Source: CAYRGQ01 sp964444885 (GTDB taxonomy: Bacteria; Bacteroidota; Bacteroidia; Sphingobacteriales; Sphingobacteriaceae). Taken from it: 34,921 bases of DNA. The stretch covers positions 1 through 34,921 of the forward strand of contig CAYUIZ010000019.1 of assembly GCA_964444885.1 (NCBI GenBank). The letters are read 5' to 3'. Position numbers and translations under genes: made by a program. The notes beneath the pieces are model-generated. The model was not told the origin of the DNA and ran no database searches. It saw nothing but the letters and a program-made list of their open reading frames with translations. Numbering within the stretch: the first letter of the stretch is position 1; the number at the start of each line of letters is the position of its first letter. This document shows, one piece after another, positions 29,036 through 34,921 of this stretch.

Positions 29036-30895
29036 TCAACGTATACGCTGAAACCTTGGAAACCGTACCAAACGGATGGCGTTCAGGATAACCGCCAGCA
29101 CACTGAGTTCGTGGATGAGCATGCCGGAGGCGAGATTCACCCTACCGGCCAAGACGCCTATCAGCAAAAGGAAGACAACGCCCACGGCCAAAAACATATT
29201 TTGCTTCATGTTCCGAACGGTAGCTTTGGCCAGGCGGTAGGCATAGGGCAATTTATCGAGCCGATCGGCCATCAAGACCACGTCGGCTGTTTCCATGGCC
29301 ACATCGGTGCCGGTACCACCCATGGCGATTCCAAGATCGGCGGCAGCAAGGGCCGGTGCATCATTTATGCCATCACCTACCATGCCCAGGCGCCTGCCTT
29401 TCGCCATGCAAGCCTTTACTTTTTTCAGCTTGTCTTCGGGCAGGAGTTCGGCATATACCTGGTCGATATCCAGCTGGCTGGCGACAAGGTTGGCCGTGGA
29501 TTCGCTATCGCCCGTCAGGATGACCATGAGCTGGATACCGGCTTTCCGTAGCTGTTCAATTGCCTCGGGTGCCTCAGGCCGCAGTTGGTCGGCAATCGAA
29601 ATCACGCCCAAGATGGCTTCCCGATTTGCCACATAAACCGCTGTATTCCCTTTCCTTTCCTGCTCAAGTGCATAAGTGGCAATTTCATCGCTTATCGGCA
29701 TCTGTCGATCCGCTAATCCTTTTTTATTTCCGATGTAAAGAAACTGCCCATTCAAGACAACCTGGATGCCCCTGCCTTTGAGTATGGTCGCTTCCGAAGG
29801 CTTGTTCTGCAGGCGGAGGTTCTCTCCCCTTGCCTTCTTGACAATGGTTCGTCCCAAATGGTGTTCGGATACAGATTCCGCTTCCGCCGCCAGGATCAGC
29901 AACGCTTCTTCCGAAAGACCATAGGCCTTGATGGCGGTAACCTCCGGCTGACCTTTCGTCAGCGTTCCGGTTTTGTCGAAAACCAAGGCGTTCAGTTTGG
30001 CGAGCTGCTCCATCTTGTCGCCACCTTTGATCAGGATTCCGTTTCTTGCTCCGTTTCCAATTCCCGCCACAATGGAGACCGGTGCGGAGATCACCAATGC
30101 GCCCGGACATGCGATGACTAAGAAAGTCAGTGTCAGGTGGATGTCCCAGGTGAACAAGAGAACAATAACGGAGAGGACCAGTACACCCGGCGTGTAATAT
30201 TTCGCGAATTTTTCGAGGAATTTCTGGGTCTTTGCCTTTGATTCTTGGGCTTCTTCGACGAGCTCGATGATGTGGGAAAAGGCCGTATCTTCGCCTACCT
30301 TTTCAGCCAGCACTTCGATATAACCACTATCCAGTATTGTGCCGCTATATACCCGATCGCCCGGTTTCTTGCTCACTTGCACGGACTCGCCCGTGAATGC
30401 GGCTTCGTTGATGGAAGCGGTTCCGGAAATAATGACACCGTCAACAGGTACCTTGGCACCGGAATGAACCGCCACGTGGTCGCCTACCGCTACATCTTCG
30501 GCCAACACTTTTGTCTGCACGCCATCGTTGAGGACGAGGGCCTCCAGCGGTGCCATGTCAAATAGTGCCCTGACCGATGAGCGTGCTTTGGCCAGCGTTC
30601 GGGCTTCCAGGTATGCACCAAAAAGAAACAGGAAAGACACGACGGCGGACTCGACATATTCCCCAATGATCAATGCGCCCACAATCGCGATCGACACCAA
30701 TAGTTCGATGCTGAAAACCCGCATCCGTACCGCCTGCCAGGCTTTGACCAGAATAGGATAACCGGCTATAACGGTGGCGGCGATGAGTATCGGGTCGATG
30801 AGCCCCGGACCTACCTGTAATACGTGTAGGGTCAGGGCGATGAGCAGCAGTGATCCGGATAGTACGGTCAGTATCGTTCTCGTTCTTTGTTTCAT
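29036..30895 (-). CDS. Heavy-metal P1B-type ATPase (ZosA/CadA-like), no N-terminal HMA domain
   Basis: A 619-residue P1B ATPase. Four hydrophobic segments precede the actuator domain (TGES, 168-171). The CPG motif (263-265, ACPGALVISAPVSIVAG) lies in the metal-path helix, DKTGT with the phosphorylated Asp307 follows, then GDGINDAPAL and the last membrane helices (LIHELSVLAVILNAIRL). The CPG variant and following sequence resemble ZosA/YkvW-type Zn/Cd/Co pumps more than the CPC copper pumps. The normal SEHP motif reads SEHH (343-346). There is no HMA domain; a separate 71-residue HMA protein is encoded 10 bp upstream. It probably exports or moves a divalent metal; direction and ion are inferred. 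Confidence 0.9.
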   Translation of the reverse strand: MKQRTRTILTVLSGSLLLIALTLHVLQVGPGLIDPILIAATVIAGYPILVKAWQAVRMRVFSIELLVSIAIVGALIIGEYVESAVVSFLFLFGAYLEARTLAKARSSVRALFDMAPLEALVLNDGVQTKVLAEDVAVGDHVAVHSGAKVPVDGVIISGTASINEAAFTGESVQVSKKPGDRVYSGTILDSGYIEVLAEKVGEDTAFSHIIELVEEAQESKAKTQKFLEKFAKYYTPGVLVLSVIVLLFTWDIHLTLTFLVIACPGALVISAPVSIVAGIGNGARNGILIKGGDKMEQLAKLNALVFDKTGTLTKGQPEVTAIKAYGLSEEALLILAAEAESVSEHHLGRTIVKKARGENLRLQNKPSEATILKGRGIQVVLNGQFLYIGNKKGLADRQMPISDEIATYALEQERKGNTAVYVANREAILGVISIADQLRPEAPEAIEQLRKAGIQLMVILTGDSESTANLVASQLDIDQVYAELLPEDKLKKVKACMAKGRRLGMVGDGINDAPALAAADLGIAMGGTGTDVAMETADVVLMADRLDKLPYAYRLAKATVRNMKQNMFLAVGVVFLLLIGVLAGRVNLASGMLIHELSVLAVILNAIRLVRFPRFQRIR

Positions 30896-30905
30896 CTGTT
30901 TACTT

Positions 30906-31121
30906 TCATTTGGACGATAGAACAGGGTATCCTGTTTTTTGGATCAGTGCCGCCAACTGGCTGGCGGTGATCTCTTCTTCGTTATAGTTCACTTTTACCT
31001 TACTGCTGTTGAACAGTACTTTGGCATTTTCCACTCCTTTTTCCCTGGAGAGCACCCCCTCGATTTTATTGATACAACTCGGGCAGGTCAACTCTTCCAA
31101 TTGAAATCTAACAGTTTTCAT
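30906..31121 (-). CDS. Stand-alone HMA-domain metallochaperone
   Basis: A 71-residue heavy-metal-associated domain: KTVRFQLEELTCPSCINKIEGVLSREKGVENAKV, with the metal-binding CPSC at residues 13-16 (CxxC), and the beta-alpha-beta-beta-alpha-beta length. It lies 10 bp upstream of the P1B ATPase, which lacks its own HMA domain, so it probably delivers metal to that pump. Confidence 0.9.
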   Translation of the reverse strand: MKTVRFQLEELTCPSCINKIEGVLSREKGVENAKVLFNSSKVKVNYNEEEITASQLAALIQKTGYPVLSSK

Positions 31122-31173
31122 TTTATTCCTTTCTTTACATTTTTGTGATTCATTCCAGTTTATCCCCTATCGA

Positions 31174-31773
31174 TTAGTGCCCGTGTCCATGGGCGCCCAG
31201 CATGGCCGCTTCGATACCTTCCAGCGTATGGGTATAATCCACGTAGGCAGCGACGTAGGCGCGGCCGGACTCGGCAGATTCGTTTTTTACTTTATCCAAT
31301 TCCGCCACCTTCGCAAATTTTTCCCGGACCACCTCGTTGATGTGGATATTGAGGTTGGTGAGGAGACCGTCGATATGCTTTACTTCCAGGGCATGATCAG
31401 CCATGGCAATAATTGGCGCCGTCGACCCGGCCGGTTTCAGTCCGGTAAAGGGTGCGCCCTCGGTTTCCCTATGGAGACGAACCAGGGTTTCCAAAAAGTG
31501 TTTTTCCACAATGGTATAGATCTCCGGATCGCTTGCTTTCAGTCCCTGTGTTTTGTGGAAAAGCGGGATAAGTTCCGCTTCTTGGTCTTGGTCAATCCAT
31601 TTCAACACCAAGCTGACGTCGTTGGTCTCGAGTGCCTTCAGCGCGTCCTTGACAGTCGGCCCGTCATACGAGTCGCAATGTGCAAATGCGGGCATCGAAC
31701 CGATTAGCATAAGGATTGCGACCAAGGCAACCGAAAAAATTCGGATTATTGATTTCAATTTGTTCTTTATCAT
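31174..31773 (-). CDS. Exported DUF6448-like His-rich protein
   Basis: A 199-residue exported protein. The signal peptide is KLKSIIRIFSVALVAILMLIGSMPAFA, cleaved before HCDSYDGPTVKDALKALETND, an opening recalled from the DUF6448 family. The mature part is mostly helical (VSLVLKWIDQDQEAELIPLF, FLETLVRLHRETEGAPFTGLKP) and ends in a metal-binding-like GAHGHGH tail. It begins a leftward operon with the HMA protein, the P1B ATPase and the His-rich lipoprotein, so a periplasmic metal-buffer role is plausible. The biochemical function is unknown. Confidence 0.78.
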   Translation of the reverse strand: MIKNKLKSIIRIFSVALVAILMLIGSMPAFAHCDSYDGPTVKDALKALETNDVSLVLKWIDQDQEAELIPLFHKTQGLKASDPEIYTIVEKHFLETLVRLHRETEGAPFTGLKPAGSTAPIIAMADHALEVKHIDGLLTNLNIHINEVVREKFAKVAELDKVKNESAESGRAYVAAYVDYTHTLEGIEAAMLGAHGHGH

Positions 31774-31814
31774 GGCTTTAATTTTAAATGATGAATACTC
31801 GACTTATTACACCA

Positions 31815-31822
31815 CAAATGTA
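31815..31822 (-). promoter_or_regulatory. -7 promoter element of the metal operon
   Basis: TACATTTG on the - strand (31822-31815) matches TAnnTTTG and lies 41 nt before the DUF6448-like start. No TTG is found at the usual spacing, which fits a promoter needing an activator. Confidence 0.5.
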
Positions 31823-31891
31823 GCCCTAAAGGCGGTGTCCTGCGCCCTAGCTTATAAGTTGGCACGTGTTTGCCAAGGTCAGGAAGTCCTT

Positions 31892-31929
31892 ATTTACGAA
31901 GTGGGACGTGATTTACGAAGTGGGACGTG
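31892..31929. repeat. 19-bp tandem direct repeat upstream of the metal operon
   Basis: ATTTACGAAGTGGGACGTG occurs twice without a gap (31892-31910, 31911-31929). It lies about 70-115 nt upstream of the -7 box and between the operon and the end of the AraC-type regulator gene. AraC proteins often bind direct repeats of about this length. Confidence 0.75.
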
Positions 31930-31946
31930 CTGCTTTCAGGCTGCAG

Positions 31947-33095
31947 TTAGGCATGCAGCTTTTTGTATTCGCTCGGGGTGTGCCCGGTGACTTTTTTGAA
32001 AATCCGGTTGAAGGCCGACTTGGAATTGAAGCCCGAATCAAATGCAACGCCCAGCAGGGAAAAATTATCATAGGCGGGGTCGAGTAGTTTGTTTTTCACG
32101 TCGGCTACGCGGTACCCATTGATGAAATCAAAAAAATTGTGCCCAAACTGCTCGTTAATAATTCGTGAGAGGTGGTGGGTGGGGATATCCAATTCGGATG
32201 CGAGCGTGGCCAGGGTTAAGTCGGGATTAAGATATGGCCTTTCTTGCTCCATGTGCTGGTCTATTTTCGTTACATAAGCCGTGATCTCGTCTTCGGATAG
32301 GGAAACACCGCTGTATTTTTCCTTCGACTCAGTAACATATTGCGGAGCGGAATGACCCGTACGGTTTTCGATGGGCGTATGGGCGAAAATTTCTTCCTGC
32401 TTTAACCCGTAGTAACCCATGAGTATGATAAATACGGCAAGGGAAAGAAACAGTCCGTTAATGCAAAAATCCATGGAGGCAAAATGGAACACATGATGTG
32501 CGATTGCGATGAGAACCAATACCGTCCAGATGATTCCAAAAATGGGCAGGAGTACGCGCAGCCAGTTGAGGGTATTCCTCTCCCCTGCCGAAAAATTGGC
32601 TTCGAACCGGCTTTTGAATTGCCGAACCTTGGCGATGGATAGGTAAAAATAGATGGGCCCGGAGGCCGCGATGGCCAAAAGGAAAAACACAAATAGCAGC
32701 GGTGGCGAAATGTGCGTATGGACATGGTCCAGGGTGATTCCGGCGGCATAATCCGGAAATCGGAAAGCCACGGCAAGGTAAACCACAAAAGCGACGAACG
32801 GCGCGAAGTGGAGAAGATCACGTTTCTTGACCTTCCTCTTCCCCGACGTCAATACCGCGGTGTACAAAAGCAAAAAAGGCCCATGAAGCAGAAACCAGGA
32901 CACGATAAATACGGGAAACCAAGCCTCTTGTACAAAAAACGCCTGGGAGGACAGTAGGTATAATCCAGTGAATAAACCGAGGTAAACTAACCAAGCTATC
33001 AATATTCGGTCGTGCAGCACTTTGGATTTTTTGCCCAAAAGCAACAGGGCAAAGAAAAATGCACCAAATGAGGCCGCTGATAGCATGTAATCCAT
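31947..33095 (-). CDS. AraC-family regulator with N-terminal membrane domain
   Basis: A 382-residue protein. About seven hydrophobic segments cover residues 1-245 (MLSAASFGAFFFALLLLG, ILIAWLVYLGLFTGLYLL, WFPVFIVSWFLLHGPFLLLYTAV and so on). A cytoplasmic linker follows. The C-terminal AraC double helix-turn-helix (about 285-382) reads LTLATLASELDIPTHHLSRIINEQFGHNFFDFINGYRV then FSLLGVAFDSGFNSKSAFNRIFKKVTGHTPSEYKK, the full signature. Regulators of this design sense membrane or external signals. The gene ends 174 bp upstream of the metal operon, in the same direction, with a 19-bp tandem repeat between, so it probably controls that operon. Confidence 0.9.
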   Translation of the reverse strand: MDYMLSAASFGAFFFALLLLGKKSKVLHDRILIAWLVYLGLFTGLYLLSSQAFFVQEAWFPVFIVSWFLLHGPFLLLYTAVLTSGKRKVKKRDLLHFAPFVAFVVYLAVAFRFPDYAAGITLDHVHTHISPPLLFVFFLLAIAASGPIYFYLSIAKVRQFKSRFEANFSAGERNTLNWLRVLLPIFGIIWTVLVLIAIAHHVFHFASMDFCINGLFLSLAVFIILMGYYGLKQEEIFAHTPIENRTGHSAPQYVTESKEKYSGVSLSEDEITAYVTKIDQHMEQERPYLNPDLTLATLASELDIPTHHLSRIINEQFGHNFFDFINGYRVADVKNKLLDPAYDNFSLLGVAFDSGFNSKSAFNRIFKKVTGHTPSEYKKLHA

Positions 33096-33113
33096 GGCAA
33101 ATAAGTTAACATA

Positions 33114-33200
33114 ACAAAAATAAGAAAAAGCGTGTCAATCGACAGCCCCTGAATAGGCAGTCAGGAATCTATGCGTTTTTGATTATTTGCTGTCGATTGA
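33114..33200 (-). terminator. Branched terminator of hipBA, 5' arm inside the hipA end
   Basis: On the - strand TCAATCGACAGC (33200-33189, the last codons of hipA) pairs perfectly over 12 bp with GCTGTCGATTGA (33146-33135). A small inner hairpin CCTGA/TCAGG lies between. The closing arm is followed by CACGCTTTTTCTTATTTTT. Confidence 0.6.
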
Positions 33201-34412
33201 ATTTGCGACCAGCTCAATATTAGCCTTTCTAACGCCATACGCTTTGGATAACGAATGCCATCGGCTTAAAGCTACTTTAGTCTGCTCAACAACGTCCCCA
33301 ACCAGTTTCCTTGGTAACTTCACTTCCAGCCCAAGCTTAACCAAATGCTCGGTCGTTGGTTTTTTTCCCTCTCCCATGACCATCGTGCTCTGTTCGCCGT
33401 TTGGGCCACTTGAAAAAGTCAGGTCATAGGCGGGAGCTACTTTCCAATCGCCATTTTCATCCATCAGGAAGCTGAAGTTTTTAGCATGATCATCCCTGTT
33501 ATGCGCCAATACATTGAATACTGCCAGGCGATACATTTTTTCAACTTCACGGATATCTCTCGTAAGCGCAACGGTTAAGTTCAGTAAATCCTCATAATCC
33601 AGGGATGGTACCCGAAAGTCAATGTGCAATAAGCCACTCGCGGTATGCATGTGTAGCCTCCGCTGCCCGTGCCGGTCAAACCGCTTTACCGCAAAATATC
33701 CAGCGCCTTTTTTCGAGGGATACAAATGAATATCGGGCATCAGGACACCCCCCTCTTTGGCCATTAGCGCATACACGTATTCTATCGCGCCCGCGTCGCT
33801 CCCGTCATGTGCATTGGGAAATTTTACAAGCCAGGGTTCCAACCCGCTGTCCATTCGTTTCGCACCATGGGATATATGTTGGTGATCACGATCCACGCCA
33901 ATGAGCGCTTTTGGCCGCGCACCGGCAGACGACCCATTTAAGGCCAATAATTCCTGTATCACATCTTCCGAAGTACCATGCAAGACTTCTTCTGTCTGGT
34001 CGGCCAAATGATCCAAATCAATTAATTCGTGGACATCCGATGGACTATTATCAGGTTCATACACCAATGCGCCCATACCATACAAACCAACGTGCCCCAG
34101 GCGATCCAATGATGAGATGCTGGCAGGCAATATGCCTCGCGCCCTTAACATACGGTCAAAAAGCAAACGCCCCCAACCATCGGGCAGACTGTCACTGAAT
34201 ACGCCTGCCAACCCTTCGAAAGGATATTGGGGTAGTGGTATAACTCCTTTTTGCAAAGGCAAGCGGAATGGGGATATTTCAATACCTCTTTGCAAAAACT
34301 CATCGACGTATTCAAAATAGATAACGCGATCGCGTATCGCCAAACGCCCTACCGGCTGGATTCCCCCACCGAAATCCAACCCGACCTTGATTTCCGGGAC
34401 AGGTTGGATCAT
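33183..34412 (-). CDS. hipA: HipA-family serine/threonine kinase toxin
   Basis: A 409-residue HipA kinase. The N-terminal couple domain covers about residues 1-125 (VGRLAIRDRVIYFEYVDEFL, SDSLPDGWGR). The autophosphorylation/P-loop-like segment GSSAGARPKAL is at 160-170, the ATP lysine is in WLVKFP (Lys197), and VKRFDR is near 242. The catalytic loop is HNRDDHAKN (304-312, Asp307/Asp308 and Asn312), and the metal-binding Asp330 is in APAYDL. All catalytic residues are present, so it should be active. Known HipA toxins phosphorylate aminoacyl-tRNA synthetases and cause growth arrest. The start overlaps the hipB stop (ATGA). Confidence 0.92.
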   Translation of the reverse strand: MIQPVPEIKVGLDFGGGIQPVGRLAIRDRVIYFEYVDEFLQRGIEISPFRLPLQKGVIPLPQYPFEGLAGVFSDSLPDGWGRLLFDRMLRARGILPASISSLDRLGHVGLYGMGALVYEPDNSPSDVHELIDLDHLADQTEEVLHGTSEDVIQELLALNGSSAGARPKALIGVDRDHQHISHGAKRMDSGLEPWLVKFPNAHDGSDAGAIEYVYALMAKEGGVLMPDIHLYPSKKGAGYFAVKRFDRHGQRRLHMHTASGLLHIDFRVPSLDYEDLLNLTVALTRDIREVEKMYRLAVFNVLAHNRDDHAKNFSFLMDENGDWKVAPAYDLTFSSGPNGEQSTMVMGEGKKPTTEHLVKLGLEVKLPRKLVGDVVEQTKVALSRWHSLSKAYGVRKANIELVANSIDSK

Positions 34413-34717
34413 TTTTTGCGCCCTCTTTTTCGGATTAGATTGTCCGTAGTGTCCAATACGTCGTCGATCGACGTGAATTTCGGTTTTGATCGTTTCAAAA
34501 CCCCCATCATTTCTTCCAGCCCACCAACGACCATCAACAATTTCAAAAAGGATTCCAAAGAAATAACGCCCTTTTGCTCAAATTTACGCAATGTAGCCAA
34601 CGGCACACCTGAACGTTCGGACAGGCCCTCTTGGGTTAGTTCCATTAGCAGGCGCCTTTCCCGAACATACCCGGCTATTTCGCGCTGGGCTTTGGAAAGC
34701 GATATAAATGATATCAT
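34409..34717 (-). CDS. hipB: HipB-family antitoxin, XRE-type helix-turn-helix
   Basis: A 102-residue DNA-binding protein. An XRE/Cro helix-turn-helix covers about residues 15-65 (YVRERRLLMELTQEGLSERSGVPLATLRKFEQKG). A basic C-terminal tail (NLIRKRGRKK) could engage HipA. It is the first gene of the pair and overlaps hipA by 4 nt. It probably represses the operon through the dyad at 34751-34764. Confidence 0.88.
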   Translation of the reverse strand: MISFISLSKAQREIAGYVRERRLLMELTQEGLSERSGVPLATLRKFEQKGVISLESFLKLLMVVGGLEEMMGVLKRSKPKFTSIDDVLDTTDNLIRKRGRKK

Positions 34718-34750
34718 AGTAGTATAAAGTCGGGATAAAACACATTTACT

Positions 34751-34773
34751 AATACCATAGTATTACAAATTTA
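34751..34773 (-). promoter_or_regulatory. hipBA promoter and operator
   Basis: TAAATTTG on the - strand (34773-34766) matches the -7 consensus. Just downstream AATAC-CATA-GTATT (34751-34764) is a palindrome at the expected transcription start. A related ATCATAGTAGTAT covers the hipB start codon at 34713-34725. Both are plausible HipB sites. Confidence 0.55.
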
Positions 34774-34852
34774 CGCAATTTCAAAGAGAAAAGCGACTCA
34801 TCGCCCGACTATTCCACACCTAGCGAAGTCTGGGGATGGAGATGCGGGCATG

Positions 34853-34921
34853 TCATCTCTTCCGACCTTGTCGCTTCATCCATTTGTAGCCTTCAAACCA
34901 CAGCACCGATACTGCGGCAAT
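34853..34921 (-). CDS. C-terminal end of a membrane protein, cut by the window edge
   Basis: The last 22 codons before the TGA at 34853-34855 read IAAVSVLWFEGYKWMKRQ and a basic end GRKR. The hydrophobic helix followed by E-x-x-K and a basic tail resembles the last transmembrane segment of cation-transporting P-type ATPases, but the piece is too short to be sure. The gene continues beyond the right edge. Confidence 0.4.
   Translation of the reverse strand: MAAVSVLWFEGYKWMKRQGRKR

Noticed and set aside
29036..30895. Copper-exporting ATPase (CopA)
   Set aside because: The membrane motif is CPG rather than CPC, and following residues resemble Zn/Cd/Co-type pumps; the ion remains unproven.

Overview
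The window looks like chromosomal DNA of a Bacteroidota bacterium, most likely family Sphingobacteriaceae (Parapedobacter/Pedobacter-like). This is judged from protein style (split transketolase, NifU-like scaffold with two domains, rpsU-xer-hpf cluster, many lipoproteins with acidic residues after the lipobox cysteine) and from Bacteroidota-type promoters (TTG, about 20 nt, TAnnTTTG) ahead of purB, the aminotransferase, rpsU and others. No database search was possible; family names are from recognised motifs.

Left part, 1-12.5 kb, is G+C-rich core genome. On the + strand it carries transaldolase, dprA, purB, a NifU-like Fe-S scaffold, a GDSL esterase lipoprotein, transketolase N and C halves, an ECF sigma factor with a membrane partner and a Spy-like periplasmic protein, and a class III aminotransferase. 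On the - strand follow HAD phosphatase, rpsU, xerC/D-type recombinase and hpf. Transaldolase and transketolase together form the non-oxidative pentose phosphate branch.

At 12.56 kb is a tRNA with anticodon CAU. Its 3' half is the integration site of a mobile island. Direct repeats of the tRNA 3' end plus its terminator lie at 12608-12676, 27055-27123 (69 nt, two mismatches) and 28338-28430 (more diverged, longer into the anticodon arm), with a further short remnant at 12716. This suggests at least two nested or successive integrations. The island is visibly more A+T-rich. It holds a tyrosine integrase, an unannotated two-helix mini-protein, a large exported TPR-CHAT cysteine protease, a convergent ECF sigma factor and membrane anti-sigma-like TPR protein, and a run of seven exported proteins, mostly lipoproteins (beta-helix, propeller-like, duplicated small lipoproteins). 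The right-hand remnant holds a broken IS3-type transposase and an antitoxin/PIN toxin pair. The CHAT + ECF/anti-sigma + surface lipoprotein cassette is the best candidate for an undescribed system.

Right part, 28.5-34.9 kb, is all on the - strand. It holds a metal-handling operon (His-rich DUF6448-like protein, free HMA metallochaperone, P1B-type ATPase without its own HMA domain, His-rich lipoprotein), a membrane AraC regulator just upstream with a 19-bp tandem repeat between them, a HipBA toxin-antitoxin pair with recognisable operator and terminator, and the C-terminal end of a further protein running off the right edge.
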